Shown one piece after another: positions 16,951 through 27,143 of a DNA stretch of 64,000 nt. Both the position numbers and the translations under genes were made by a program. The notes beneath the pieces are model-generated. The model did not search any database, was not told the origin of the DNA, and saw only the letters and a program-made list of their open reading frames with translations. Position 1 is the first letter of the stretch; each line of letters begins with the position of its first letter. This stretch comes from Gammaproteobacteria bacterium 42_54_T18 (lineage in GTDB: Bacteria > Pseudomonadota > Gammaproteobacteria > Pseudomonadales > Ketobacteraceae), in contig MAAL01000050.1 of assembly GCA_002163245.1 (NCBI GenBank), positions 1 through 64,000 on the forward strand, in the 5' to 3' direction.

Positions 16951-19374
16951 TCACAGAGATTTTTCTCTTTCAGGTCCAAACGGTTTTAACCAAAATATCA
17001 GTACCGGCATAATAAAAAAGTCGGCAAACAATGCTAACACCACGGTGGATGACAGTAATATACCAAACCATACTTGTGCATCCATAATGGAAGTGAGTAG
17101 AGCGGACCAACCTAGTACCAAGGTGACGGAGGTAATAATCAACGCTTTGCCCACTTCGTGTAGGGTTTGACGAAATGCTTCGCGGTAGTTGCCTAGAAGC
17201 TCAAATTCCAATTTAAAGCGGGTCATCATATGGATGGTGTCATCCACTGCAATACCAATCGCAATGGTCGCGATCAATAATTTACTGCTGTCTAGATTAA
17301 CGCCCAACCAGCCCATGGCACCACCTACCATCAAAATGGGGGCAACATTCGGTATCATGCTGACCAGTCCCATTTTTAATGAACCATAGATCAGAGAGAT
17401 AAGGATGGTGATAACAAGGAGGGCAAGGCTAAGCCCCCGTACTTGACTATCATTGATGTAGTTGATTAACGTTAACCATAGCGATCCGATGCCGGTGATG
17501 GATCTTTCAGATTCCGCTAATGGTTGTTGGTCTAGGTACGTTGTCATTTCTTTTTCGAAATCGGCTAATACGCTGGATTCGGTGAGTTGAACGCGCATTT
17601 CTAACAAAGCTTTTGAGTAATCATTGGTAATGTAAGAGAACAGATCTTCGCCGCCAGAGAGTTCATAAACCAGCATGTATTGTGAAATAAGTTCGCGGGA
17701 ATCGGGGATTATGTAAAAGGCAGGATCGTCCGCATGGAAACTTTGATTAAGATCTTTTATTAAGTCCACGATGGACATGGTTTTGCGTACTAGAGGTTGG
17801 TGTACTTCTGTTTCTTGTTGTACGCGCTCAAGTTCTCTTAAAAATGAGGGTTCTTTAATGCCTCCCTCTGAACCAGAGTCAAACAAATAGGCAAATGAAC
17901 TCATGCCACCCATGGTTCTGTCGATATGTTCTGTGTGCTGGCGAACCGGAACGTTTTTGTTAAAATCCGTTAAGAAGTTTGAGTCGATGCGTACTTTAAA
18001 TAAACCTATTCCCGATACAATGACCAGCACTAAAAATAGAGACATAGTAATGTGAGGGCGATTGATGGCTGTTTCACTGCATACACGTAGCATTCTATCC
18101 AGACGTGTTAATGATGATGCGTTAGCTTGCTCCTTTTTAGGCATTTTGGTAAATGATAAAAAGAACGTTAATAACGTAACGGATAAGAAAAACGCAAATA
18201 GCACACCAAAGGATACATATATCGCCATATGGGAAATGGTTTTGATCGGTGCCACACTCATAGAAAAGAAACCCGCTGCAGTCGTTAGGCTGGTCAATAA
18301 GCAGGGTGTACCTACCAAATACAGGGTTTTGTGAATAGCCTGCTCTCTATCACCGGATTCACGGAAATTAACTAAAAATTCAGAAATGATATGTACAGAA
18401 TGAGCAACACCGATAGCTATCAACAAAGTGGGTGTTAAACCGAACATCATATCGACGTTCCAACCCATGGCAGCAATAAATGCAATGGTCATCATTAACG
18501 ATAATGCGACAACGGTAATGGGGCCGATGACGCCAACAATACGGCCACGAAAGAATATACCTAATACGACAGCAATAATGAGGAAACTTAACCCACCGAG
18601 TTGAACCATTTCTTGCTCTATAATGCGGTTATAGGTAGCGTTTAACGGTACATCGCCGGAAAGGTAATAATCCAAATCGGAGAACTGGGGCTCTGCGAGT
18701 ATTTTGACGAGGGCATCTTGAGGGACCTGTGGATACAGGTTATCTAAATTGTCACCACCCTGCGGATCTAAGCGAATTTTTTCCACTGGATCGGTACTGG
18801 AGCGAGTCATCTCAACGGTAAGCGCGCCAAGCTTATGGGTTTTATCAAACAGGTTACCGACGTACAGTGGTTTTTTACTGAATGCGTCAGCAAATTCAAG
18901 TAGCTGATTTTGGGTTAGCGGGAATTCCTCATCAATCCTTTTAATGACCAGTTCATCTTCTAAGCCAATCATTAATTCTGCGTTGGTGATACTTCTGACT
19001 TTATTGACAAAGGGGACCTGTTCTTGGATTGCTTCACCAAGCTTGTGGATTTTTTGAACAATATTCTTATCAAATACGCCGTGCTCATACTTTGAGGCAT
19101 CGTACATGATATAAATGAGTTCATCAGACCCGAAGTTTTCACGATAGGTATTGTAGGCACTGTAGGTGGGGTCGCTTTCATCAAAAAATGCTTCAAAGCT
19201 ATTATCCATGCGTACGGTTTGTGCCAGGTACATTGCCCCGCTCAATACTGCAGTGCACAAAAGAAGCACTACCCAACGATTTCTAAAAGACCAAACGGCC
19301 ATGGCTGCAAAAAAATGATTTAAGCGCGAAAATCCAGCTGTGTTTTCGCGATATTGTTTTTCGTCCTCTGTCAT
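16951..19374 (-). CDS. RND superfamily (MMPL/SSD) exporter
   Basis: The 807-residue inner-membrane protein has the two-fold RND layout. TM1 (RWVVLLLCTAVLSGAMYLA) is followed by a large periplasmic loop (to about residue 225), a five-TM bundle including GVAHSVHIISEFLVN, a second periplasmic loop, and a final TM bundle (LLVITILISLIYGSLKMGL through FGILLSSTVVLALFADFFI). GIAVDDTIHMMTRFK corresponds to the conserved TM motif with Asp pair that relays protons. The single-gene form without adaptor or outer channel is typical of MMPL/HpnN-like lipid exporters. The cargo is not evident. An AraC gene (19460) lies just upstream on the same strand. Confidence 0.85.
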   Translation of the reverse strand: MTEDEKQYRENTAGFSRLNHFFAAMAVWSFRNRWVVLLLCTAVLSGAMYLAQTVRMDNSFEAFFDESDPTYSAYNTYRENFGSDELIYIMYDASKYEHGVFDKNIVQKIHKLGEAIQEQVPFVNKVRSITNAELMIGLEDELVIKRIDEEFPLTQNQLLEFADAFSKKPLYVGNLFDKTHKLGALTVEMTRSSTDPVEKIRLDPQGGDNLDNLYPQVPQDALVKILAEPQFSDLDYYLSGDVPLNATYNRIIEQEMVQLGGLSFLIIAVVLGIFFRGRIVGVIGPITVVALSLMMTIAFIAAMGWNVDMMFGLTPTLLIAIGVAHSVHIISEFLVNFRESGDREQAIHKTLYLVGTPCLLTSLTTAAGFFSMSVAPIKTISHMAIYVSFGVLFAFFLSVTLLTFFLSFTKMPKKEQANASSLTRLDRMLRVCSETAINRPHITMSLFLVLVIVSGIGLFKVRIDSNFLTDFNKNVPVRQHTEHIDRTMGGMSSFAYLFDSGSEGGIKEPSFLRELERVQQETEVHQPLVRKTMSIVDLIKDLNQSFHADDPAFYIIPDSRELISQYMLVYELSGGEDLFSYITNDYSKALLEMRVQLTESSVLADFEKEMTTYLDQQPLAESERSITGIGSLWLTLINYINDSQVRGLSLALLVITILISLIYGSLKMGLVSMIPNVAPILMVGGAMGWLGVNLDSSKLLIATIAIGIAVDDTIHMMTRFKLEFELLGNYREAFRQTLHEVGKALIITSVTLVLGWSALLTSIMDAQVWFGILLSSTVVLALFADFFIMPVLIFWLKPFGPEREKSL

Positions 19375-19459
19375 GCTTCCCCCGAAAAAAGACGGATTGG
19401 TCGGTTTCGAAGGTAGTTATAACATAATTAGGTACGAGCACCTCATAATGATGTAGTGC

Positions 19460-20464
19460 TTATTCGAATGTTGTTTTTCTATATTCGCCGGGACTTTTTC
19501 CGGTTCTACGTTTGAAAGCCCTGCTAAATGCACTCTGTTCTGAAAACCCCAGTAAAAAGGTGATATCGGCCATGGTGTTTTTAGTGTCAGCTAAATATTG
19601 AAAAGCCAGCTCATTACGTGTCTCCTCGATAACTGCTGAAAAGTGCATACCTTTATTCTTCAGTCGCCGTTGTAATGTGCGAGGTGTAAGTTCCATGATG
19701 GCTGCAGCGTCTGTCAGCTCGGGTGTTTTTTTCGGCAAGGTTTCTTTGATGTAACGTTTGATCACTTTTAAAAACGTTTGGGGCTCATCAATATCTTCGA
19801 GTCGTTCTTCTGCGTGTAGTATTAGCCGGCCTTTCATTGTTTTGTCAGGTTTTTTAAGAGGCGTACCGAGTAAGCTAGCGTTGATTTCTAAAGCGTTAAA
19901 CTCCGCGTCGAATTCAACAGGGCAATTAAAAAACTGTTGGTACGGTTGGGTGTTTTGGGGAGCAGGGTGACTAAAATAGATGTGGCTAGGTGATAGGTTT
20001 GTGTCTGTTACCCAGCGGCCAAAAGCAACCCAGCCAGTGATGGCTTCTTCAGCTTGAGTCGCTAGTGGCGTAAAGTCTGTGTCCCACAGCATTCGCAGGG
20101 TATCCCTTCTAGGACTCACGGTAAGGGAGCCCATGCTTCCTACTAAATCCTGATACCGGTGTTGGCAATGTATGGCTTCATTTAGCGTGTGGCAGCATGT
20201 CATTATATAACCTAACACTCCCCATCGTTCTGGCTCGGCGGATATTCCCAAATGCAGGCCAAAGGCTGGGTCGTTTGTTATGTTTGCACCGGCTTTTAAT
20301 AATGTTGTATAGACATCGGAAGGTAAAAGGCCGTCACCGTTCATGATATCAAGATGGTTTATATCAAGGGATTGGCACACAGCTTTTGAATCATGTCCGC
20401 ACAGGTCCAAATAGGCCAGCAAAGAGCGCACGATAGGCTTTGATATTTTGTAATGGATGCTCAT
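19460..20464 (-). CDS. AraC family transcriptional regulator
   Basis: The 334-residue protein has the arabinose-binding-type N-terminal domain (GVLGYIMTCCHTLNEAIHCQ) and a C-terminal AraC DNA-binding domain (AAIMELTPRTLQRRLKNKGM and MADITFLLGFSEQSAFSRAF, ending TGKSPGEYRKTTFE). It precedes the RND exporter in the same direction by 85 nt. It is divergent from the VolA-like lipase, so either or both could be targets. A 7-bp inverted repeat lies in its 5' leader. Confidence 0.85.
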   Translation of the reverse strand: MSIHYKISKPIVRSLLAYLDLCGHDSKAVCQSLDINHLDIMNGDGLLPSDVYTTLLKAGANITNDPAFGLHLGISAEPERWGVLGYIMTCCHTLNEAIHCQHRYQDLVGSMGSLTVSPRRDTLRMLWDTDFTPLATQAEEAITGWVAFGRWVTDTNLSPSHIYFSHPAPQNTQPYQQFFNCPVEFDAEFNALEINASLLGTPLKKPDKTMKGRLILHAEERLEDIDEPQTFLKVIKRYIKETLPKKTPELTDAAAIMELTPRTLQRRLKNKGMHFSAVIEETRNELAFQYLADTKNTMADITFLLGFSEQSAFSRAFKRRTGKSPGEYRKTTFE

Positions 20465-20471
20465 GGTCTCA

Positions 20472-20489
20472 TTCTAATGTTGATTAGAA
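20472..20489. promoter_or_regulatory. Inverted repeat in AraC/lipase divergent region
   Basis: TTCTAAT (20472-20478) and ATTAGAA (20483-20489) are perfect arms around GTTG. The site lies 8 nt upstream of the AraC start at 20464, where a bound regulator or hairpin could affect its expression. Confidence 0.35.
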
Positions 20490-20609
20490 AGAATTCAACC
20501 CAGCAATGCGCACATAAGATCAGTCCGGTGTAGCCTGTGGTCAATACAATACATTCGGTAACCCGTTAAGCTCCGATTTCAGCTAAACAACAAATGGCAT
20601 AGGTACTTT

Positions 20610-22529
20610 ATGATCCAACATGTCGCCAGCGTCTTCATCCTGTGTCTGTCATTATTCTTATGGGGGTGTGATGCCAGTGATAGTGGTAGTGACAGTGGTA
20701 GTGATAGAAGTACTGATAATGGGAGCGAGAACTCGCTTGTCACTGATGTTGTCGATCCAGCGCTAAACCAGTGTGATAGGCGTGCAGAATTCCCCTTTGA
20801 TCTTGAATCTCAAGAGTTGGTGGTGCCATACCCCAACAATATATTTACAGTCTCGGATTCGAGTTCCCATTCAGGCAGGCGCCTAACTGTCGATAGAAGC
20901 TTTCCCCTCTTCAGCAAATATTACGGGTTGTTGTCTTATTGGTTAAAGTCCTTCGAAACGTTAGAAGGGTTTGGTTTGTATTCGGATCTATTTGTGCCTT
21001 TACCCGATGTGGAACTTACACTGAGTACGGATAACTTTAAGAACCAAGATCAAGGTGTATTCGTGATGGTGGTTGATCCAGATCACCCATTTTATGGAGA
21101 AGTTGCGCCAGTTTACGCCGCATTGGAGCAGCGGTATTTACGACTTACACCGTCGGTTCCGCTATTGGAAAATACGGACTATGCCATCGTGGTTACTGAT
21201 GCGTGGCAGAAGAGCACGGGACTTTGTTTTGATGCTTCTCCGAGTATGGTAAGGGTGTCGAACGGAGCAGTATCCAGTTCATCACCATACGATTATGAGT
21301 CTGTATTGACCCATTTGGAGGAAATGGGGGTGCAGAGGCAGAGCGTATTGTCGCTATCAAGCTTTACTACGATGCCAATATTTGCCGATATGGATAAGGC
21401 GCAAGATATTTTGGACGATGTTAACAACGACAGCCCAGCCGTGTTAACTGATTGGGAATTTGAACCTTCAGATAGCTCGCTTATTGACGCTTTTGTGCAT
21501 GCGAAATTGGAAACACCTTTGTTCAGTGATAATAAGGGTATTTGGCGAAACAATGCGGATAGAGTATTAGCAGTGGAGCGATCGGAGAGTGTTGACGTCA
21601 TGTTATCCCTACCGAAGAAAGAGTTGGGTGAATACCAACAGCCATACCCGTTGATGATCTATATGCATGGAACCAGCAAAAGTCGGCGAGATGTTAAGGA
21701 TGTGTCTGATTGGTTTGCTAACATTGGATTTGCGACCATAGGTATGGATTCGTTGTGTCATGGCGATCGTCCTAATTCCATTAACAATGAGACGCTTTGC
21801 TATTATGAATTTCTGAACCCATTGGCTTGGCGAGACAATGGCCGAGAGTCAGTGGCAGGTTTTTTATGGCTGCTAAGAGCGATTAAAAATTTGTCAGAGG
21901 TTGATGTTATCCCAGAAGGTGGAGACGGTATTCCTGATTTTGACGTTAATCAGATTTATGTGACGGGCGTATCGTTGGGGGCGATTCAAGGTGGGGTGCT
22001 AGCGGGTCTTGTTTCGGATATTGAAGGGTATGTGTTTAACGTTGCGGGGGCTAAATTTACAGATATCGCTTTTGACCATACCGTCGTAAAGAGCATTCTG
22101 TGGCTTACTGGGAACATTGATAGTATTAGCGGAGACGCAGATTTAACGCACCTGGTATACCTTTCTGGGTTGGTTTTCCAAAGCATGTTAGATGCCTCAG
22201 ATCCCGGGGTGTTTTTATATAACGCGCGTCGTTTGCGTGGCAAAGAATACAACGTGTTACAACAAGGGGCCGCTTACGACAATCAAGTTAGCGGATTGTC
22301 TGGCGCAAGTTTTGCGCGAGCGGGGGGCTGGCCGCAACTAAGCCCTTATGTTTGGGAGGCAGACCTGCCCTTAGTCGATTCACCCCATTGGGGATCTGGC
22401 TTTGTGCAGTATGATACGGCTGATCACGATATGATTTGGCGTAATGATGATCTTGCATTTGACCTACAGAGCCAGCTTCAATATTTTCTGTCGACTCTGC
22501 AGGAGACTGGGCAAGGCGTGATCAGGTGA
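20610..22529 (+). CDS. VolA-like surface lipase/phospholipase lipoprotein
   Basis: The 639-residue protein has a signal peptide with a lipobox (FLWGC) followed by a Ser/Gly/Asp repeat (DASDSGSDSGSDRSTDNGS). A bacterial-lipase N-terminal domain follows (ELVVPYPNNIFTVSDSS, then LTPSVPLLENTDYAIVVTDA), as in Vibrio VolA. The alpha/beta-hydrolase domain has YMHGTSKSRRDV, MDSLCHGDRP, the nucleophile GVSLG (in VTGVSLGAIQGG) and a late His in DTADHDMIW. VolA enzymes are surface-exposed lysophospholipases that free fatty acids for FadL-type uptake. The gene is divergent from AraC and convergent with the NTF2-like gene, with one base between their stop codons. Confidence 0.8.
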   Translation: MIQHVASVFILCLSLFLWGCDASDSGSDSGSDRSTDNGSENSLVTDVVDPALNQCDRRAEFPFDLESQELVVPYPNNIFTVSDSSSHSGRRLTVDRSFPLFSKYYGLLSYWLKSFETLEGFGLYSDLFVPLPDVELTLSTDNFKNQDQGVFVMVVDPDHPFYGEVAPVYAALEQRYLRLTPSVPLLENTDYAIVVTDAWQKSTGLCFDASPSMVRVSNGAVSSSSPYDYESVLTHLEEMGVQRQSVLSLSSFTTMPIFADMDKAQDILDDVNNDSPAVLTDWEFEPSDSSLIDAFVHAKLETPLFSDNKGIWRNNADRVLAVERSESVDVMLSLPKKELGEYQQPYPLMIYMHGTSKSRRDVKDVSDWFANIGFATIGMDSLCHGDRPNSINNETLCYYEFLNPLAWRDNGRESVAGFLWLLRAIKNLSEVDVIPEGGDGIPDFDVNQIYVTGVSLGAIQGGVLAGLVSDIEGYVFNVAGAKFTDIAFDHTVVKSILWLTGNIDSISGDADLTHLVYLSGLVFQSMLDASDPGVFLYNARRLRGKEYNVLQQGAAYDNQVSGLSGASFARAGGWPQLSPYVWEADLPLVDSPHWGSGFVQYDTADHDMIWRNDDLAFDLQSQLQYFLSTLQETGQGVIR

Positions 22530-22530
22530 A

Positions 22531-22929
22531 TTACTTAGGGCTTTTAAAGGCTTCTAGTGCTGCGCCCATCATCTTGTGCACCATATTCACTGCTTTCAAT
22601 GGTCTAATCATTACCTTGAAGTCTGTAATCAAGTTATCTTCATTCCAAGTAATCATGTCGACGCCATTAACGATTATGCCATCCATCTCAGTTTCAAATT
22701 CAAGCATGGCAAAGCCGTCATCATAGACTTCTCGAGTATATTTAAAGGAATCATTGCCTATCGTCATTGCCGCACCAGTAAGGTACATCTTGGTGATTGC
22801 CTTGCCTTTCTGCACGGTATGAATAACAGGGGAGTGCATACAAGCGTCATCTGCGAGGATTTCGTCTAATAACGCGATGTTTTTGTCGGCGACAACTTTA
22901 TGCCATTTTTCAATTACTTCAGGGGTCAT
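22531..22929 (-). CDS. NTF2-like (SnoaL-type) protein
   Basis: The 132-residue cone-shaped NTF2/SnoaL-like domain protein starts MTPEVIEKWHKVVADKNIAL and has the DDACMHSPVIHTVQKGKAIT strand region. NTF2-like proteins of this size act as isomerases, hydratases or binding proteins, often in steroid or lipid pathways, but no decisive catalytic residues can be assigned. It is convergent with the VolA-like lipase. Confidence 0.75.
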   Translation of the reverse strand: MTPEVIEKWHKVVADKNIALLDEILADDACMHSPVIHTVQKGKAITKMYLTGAAMTIGNDSFKYTREVYDDGFAMLEFETEMDGIIVNGVDMITWNEDNLITDFKVMIRPLKAVNMVHKMMGAALEAFKSPK

Positions 22930-23375
22930 TGGGTGATCCTCTTAATGAAAGAGAAGCTACTCTAGCATTATTTGCAGGAAACCCTATTGACCATAGCGCA
23001 CACTCTATTACCTTTGAAAGACGTCAAATTGTTATCGATAAAATGTACTTAAACTGGGTCTTAGTTGCATTAATCAACACTGAATATCAAAATTGAGTGT
23101 TATAGAGTAGTGGGAGCAATTCAATATCTAATACCTCTTGTTTTGCAACCTCCTTGAATTTTCAAGGCACAAAGCTGGAAGAGGTTGGCGTCATGGAAAT
23201 AGCTGCTTAACAGGCTATTCTTGTACAATACGCAGATAAATTATTTGGGCCTCTTATTTCTGTTGGGCTAAGCCAATTAGCTTTCTGTTGGTGCCAAGTC
23301 CACACAGGGGTGTTGTATGAGTTAGGTTTAAAGTAGCGTTATTTTTCGATGCGGGTTATGGCGAGGTAACTTAGG
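22930..23375. other. Intergenic region upstream of hybrid kinase
   Basis: This 446-nt spacer lies between a minus-strand NTF2-like gene and the plus-strand kinase. A 56-codon open stretch (about 22928-23095, TTG start, LGDPLNEREATLALFAGNP) is present, but no family was recognised and it overlaps the NTF2 start, so it is not called a gene. No clear terminator or operator was seen. Confidence 0.4.
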
Positions 23376-26279
23376 TTGCATGCTTATTTGATGGAAACTG
23401 GAAACATCATAACTTCTCGCGCAGGTAGACGGCTTGCTGGGTGGGCTTGCGTTTCGCTTATGCTTCTTAGTTTGTCAGTAGTTGCTAGTGAACAGCAGGT
23501 TGTTCGTTTGTTTTCAAACGATAGTTATAACCTGAATTTAAAAATGTGGCTTCTAGTCGATGATTCTAATAGCCTTACCATTGATGATATAACGACACAA
23601 AAACATCAAACTAAGTTTAAAAAAAATAGACAGAATATTTTGAATCTTGGGATAAGTGACGCTACTTATTGGATGAGGGTAAAACTATTTTATCCTCCAG
23701 CGTATCCAAACAAGGACAATGATCAGCAATGGCTTTTGGAGATCGCTAACCCAAGTTTAGATATTGCAGAATTGTTCATAGCTGAATATGACGGTGTATA
23801 TAAAGTAAAGAGTTCGGATACTCGAAGTGAATATTCGGGCCGAGACGTGTTGCATGTCAATAGTGTTTTTCCCCTTCGGTTGTTGCTAGGTCAGGAAATA
23901 ACGATATATCTTAAAGTTAAGAACACTACGTCCATGTATATTCCGCTGACTTTATGGACAACCGCTGCATTTTCAGAAAAGGTTGCGTTCGAAGAATTCT
24001 CCTTTGGGATATTCTTTGGGGGTATGCTTATTCTGCTAATCTATAATCTATTTATATATGTATCTATACGTGATGTTAGCTACTTATTTTATGTGATATA
24101 TCTGGGTGGAATTACAATATTTGAGATGATGGAAGTTGGTCGAGGGGTTGTTCATTTAGATCGATACATTGGTGATATTGATAGGCAGTACATTATATAT
24201 TTTATTTGGATTACTGCTATTTCGGTAATATATTTCGCGAAGAGCTTTGTTTCTATTAGAGAGAATAATAAAAAAATAAATAATATTCTCAATGTCTTTT
24301 TAATGATTGCATTTTCTAGTATTTTGTTAATATCGGAAATAGACTATTCCAATGCTGTTTTATGGAATGCTATTTATATGAGTATCTTTCTGCCTGTGTT
24401 TTCAGGGATTCTGGTTTACTGCTGGATAAAGGGAAATGAAAATGCCAAATACCTTTTCTTTGCTTGGATTTCTAATGCTATTGGGTTATCAATTTTTGCA
24501 GGGTTGACTTATAAGATCATACCCGCGACTCAATTTACTCTTGTTGTGACATTGATCGGTATCTATATAGAGGCTCTTGTTTTATCTTTTGCCTTAGCGC
24601 ATAGAATTAAGAGAGAACAGATCGCGGCCCTTGTTGCAGATTCTCAAGCTATGGGTCACCTTGTTAATTATCAGTCAGCATTTGATAATGCTATGGAGGG
24701 TATGTACAAAATGACCTTGGGTGGTCGTGTGGTAAATGTTAATCCTGCAATGGTAGATATATTTGGTTTTAAAAATGAAAAGGAGTTGTTTTTATGCGGT
24801 AAAACTATTTCGATATCTATATTTGAAAATATTGAAAAACAATTTGAAGAATTATCGAAATACGGGATATCTACGAATAATATCGCCTTTAAACGCAAAG
24901 ATGGCAAGCGGGTGTGGGCAATTCATAGATCGAAGTTGATTGTTAAGTCAACCGGTGTGATTAGCCACATAGAGGGGTCGATAGTTGATGTTACTCAAAC
25001 AAAGCTAAAGAATATTGCTATTGAAGAGCAAGCTAAGGAAGGAAAAAGATTGGAAATTGCAGAGGAATCGGCTAAGGCCAAGAGTGAATTTCTATCAAAT
25101 ATGAGTCACGAAATTAGGACGCCATTGACCGCTGTTATAGGGTTTAGCGAATCACTGCAAGATTTTGATTTATCAAAGGTTGAGAGGGAGGAGGCTGTTC
25201 GATTAATATCGGACAGTAGTCGCAGCTTACTCCAACTTATCAATAATATTCTCGACTATTCGAAGCTAGAAGCGAATAAATTGAGTATAGAGAATGTTCC
25301 AGTTAGTGTCTTTTCAGTTGTTGAAGGTGTTAAGGAGGAGGTTTCGAAAAATGCGCAACGAAAGGGTTTGACGTTAGATTTTTACTATGAATACCCCATC
25401 CCTGAGGAAGTTTTTGGCGATCCCTTCCGTATTGCTCAAATAATAGAAAATCTGTGTTCTAACGCCTTTAAATTTTCTGAGAAGGGCGGTGTGACTTTAT
25501 GCGTGTCGTGGAATAAGACGTTGGATAAATTGATAATTAGGGTTAGTGACAGAGGATTGGGGATTAGTGAAGAGGCTAAAAAAAATCTATTTGGTTTGTT
25601 TGGGCTGGGAGATACATCGCCAACGCGTCAATTTGGCGGGGCTGGGCTGGGATTAGCGATATCGAAAAAGCTTGCGATGATAATGGGGGGGGATATTGAG
25701 GTGTTGAGTGAATTTGGCAAAGGTAGTGAATTCACTTTCATTGTTGGCGGCTGTATACCTGATAATACTGAGTGGATTCGTGATAAAAATACCTTGATGA
25801 CCAGTAAGTATAAAAGAAAAGGCACCCCTCCTAGCCTTACTGGCACGGTATTACTTGCTGAAGATAATGTCGTCAATCAGAAGCTCATTGAAAAAGTACT
25901 AAGAAAAACGGGTATGAATGTTGTTGTTGCTGAAAATGGACTTGAAGCCTGTAGCATATGTGACAACACACCTCCCGACTTTGTGCTTATGGACGTAAAT
26001 ATGCCAATCAGAGGCGGTTTGGAAGCAACGCGGTATTTGCGCGGTAAAGGCTATGCTATGCCTATCTACGCGCTTACTGCAGAGACAGATAAACAGCAGA
26101 TAAACAATGTACTTGAAGCTGGGTGTGAGGGTGTTCTTTATAAGCCGGTGGATAAAGCTGCGATATTTGACGTATTGCGAAAACACTTATCTGGGAACGG
26201 AAACCAAGCTAGACCTGTCCCAGAGGCTGTGCCTGTCTTGGGTTCTGTAATAGAGGGGAGTAATAAGGACGGCTTTTGA
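23376..26279 (+). CDS. Hybrid histidine kinase, 7TMR-DISM sensor with PAS and receiver
   Basis: The 967-residue protein has an N-terminal signal/anchor, a periplasmic 7TMR-DISMED2-type carbohydrate-binding-like domain (about 45-190), and seven membrane spans (about 205-415, from GIFFGGMLILLIYNLFIYV). A PAS domain (about 430-545), HisKA with H at about 578 (NMSHEIRTPLTAVIGF), HATPase (ENLCSNAFKF, DRGLGI, GGAGLGLAI) and a C-terminal receiver (LLAEDNVVNQKL, phospho-Asp at about 873 in VLMDVNMP) follow. It senses an extracytoplasmic ligand and phosphorylates its own receiver; an external phosphotransfer protein is needed and not seen nearby. It is a single-gene unit followed by relic sequence. 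Confidence 0.88.
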   Translation: MHAYLMETGNIITSRAGRRLAGWACVSLMLLSLSVVASEQQVVRLFSNDSYNLNLKMWLLVDDSNSLTIDDITTQKHQTKFKKNRQNILNLGISDATYWMRVKLFYPPAYPNKDNDQQWLLEIANPSLDIAELFIAEYDGVYKVKSSDTRSEYSGRDVLHVNSVFPLRLLLGQEITIYLKVKNTTSMYIPLTLWTTAAFSEKVAFEEFSFGIFFGGMLILLIYNLFIYVSIRDVSYLFYVIYLGGITIFEMMEVGRGVVHLDRYIGDIDRQYIIYFIWITAISVIYFAKSFVSIRENNKKINNILNVFLMIAFSSILLISEIDYSNAVLWNAIYMSIFLPVFSGILVYCWIKGNENAKYLFFAWISNAIGLSIFAGLTYKIIPATQFTLVVTLIGIYIEALVLSFALAHRIKREQIAALVADSQAMGHLVNYQSAFDNAMEGMYKMTLGGRVVNVNPAMVDIFGFKNEKELFLCGKTISISIFENIEKQFEELSKYGISTNNIAFKRKDGKRVWAIHRSKLIVKSTGVISHIEGSIVDVTQTKLKNIAIEEQAKEGKRLEIAEESAKAKSEFLSNMSHEIRTPLTAVIGFSESLQDFDLSKVEREEAVRLISDSSRSLLQLINNILDYSKLEANKLSIENVPVSVFSVVEGVKEEVSKNAQRKGLTLDFYYEYPIPEEVFGDPFRIAQIIENLCSNAFKFSEKGGVTLCVSWNKTLDKLIIRVSDRGLGISEEAKKNLFGLFGLGDTSPTRQFGGAGLGLAISKKLAMIMGGDIEVLSEFGKGSEFTFIVGGCIPDNTEWIRDKNTLMTSKYKRKGTPPSLTGTVLLAEDNVVNQKLIEKVLRKTGMNVVVAENGLEACSICDNTPPDFVLMDVNMPIRGGLEATRYLRGKGYAMPIYALTAETDKQQINNVLEAGCEGVLYKPVDKAAIFDVLRKHLSGNGNQARPVPEAVPVLGSVIEGSNKDGF

Positions 26280-26319
26280 TTTCTATAGCAATATTTGGCC
26301 ATTAATCAAGATAGGAAAA

Positions 26320-26855
26320 CTATCTCAAAGTATTTAATAATTCCATTGAATCATTCATTACCGACCTACCTATTTCAGAGTCAAAGACCTTATCCCAAAC
26401 ATTTCTTGACGGTTTACCATCAAAAGAGAATATCACTCCGGACAGTCCTTCAAGATCCTTACTTGCCACAATCCAAGCGGCTATCTTGCCTGAGCGTTCG
26501 GGAGTACTTGTATCAGGAAGCATCCTCGCCAGCCATGGCAAAACATGCCGCCATAGTACTTGTAACATTCGAGGTGCAGTTCTCGCCAACCCGGTTCCTG
26601 CCATCATGCCATCATGCCAAGATCAAGGCAAAAAAATGCTACCTGATCTTTATGTAATTTCCGAGATAGTTCGACGGTAGTGACCATATTTAAATATTTT
26701 GAGGTGCGTAACGGTCCATTCCAATTTGTTTAATAGACCCAGTCTCATCTAAACCTTTCGCACACGACGTTACTGATTCAAATTTGGCCCCACGAAAACC
26801 AAACAGGGTAGCTGTTCTATTTTTAGGGTTGTGCGTTCCACTACCAATGATTAAC
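26320..26855 (-). pseudogene. Short-chain dehydrogenase relic, headless and frameshifted
   Basis: Minus-strand reading from about 26855 gives LLLIIGSGTHNPKNRTATLF and continues to IGMDRYA, the middle of an SDR with the SGTH strand. A one-base deletion follows. The next frame gives TSKYLNMVTTVELSRKLHKD, completing the YxxxK active-site motif, and LDLGMM. An 8-nt tandem duplication (ATGATGGC twice, near 26605) shifts the frame again, and the C-terminal part (AGTGLARTAPRMLQVLWRHV to NDSMELLNTLR) is intact to 26320. The N-terminal nucleotide-binding half is missing. It is clearly non-functional. Confidence 0.8.
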
Positions 26856-26860
26856 AGCAA

Positions 26861-27058
26861 ATGACTTACGCGTTGATACAGGCATTTTTTGATGCGAAGT
26901 TTTCTGATGCAGATGCATCAAAGGCTCTCTATTCCATAGCATCCGGTATTGAAGGCCAACAGATGGTGACAACACTGATGCAGCGTTCTCAAGCATCTAT
27001 TTACGAGATAACGCTATATCAGCCCCTTGTACGAATCAAAACCTCTATTAGAAATTAA
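26861..27058 (+). pseudogene. TetR regulator relic, C-terminal fragment only
   Basis: The open frame reads MTYALIQAFFDAKFSDADAS and continues SKALYSIASGIEGQQMV, which resembles the ligand-binding C-terminal half of TetR proteins. There is no helix-turn-helix, and a stop codon lies just upstream in frame. The end (PLVRIKTSIRN) looks like frameshifted tail. It starts within a few bases of the headless SDR relic on the opposite strand, as expected if a deletion removed the shared promoter and both N-termini. Confidence 0.6.
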
Positions 27059-27143
27059 GTTGTTCCAAAATGTATGGGGCTTTTTAGATATACTGGATTT
27101 GTATATTCAACGTGGAAATTTCTTGATTTTTAAAGCTTAAATA

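Noticed and set aside
21293-21601. 102-codon minus-strand open frame inside the VolA-like lipase
   Set aside because: Antisense shadow with Ser/Leu-rich composition and no RBS.
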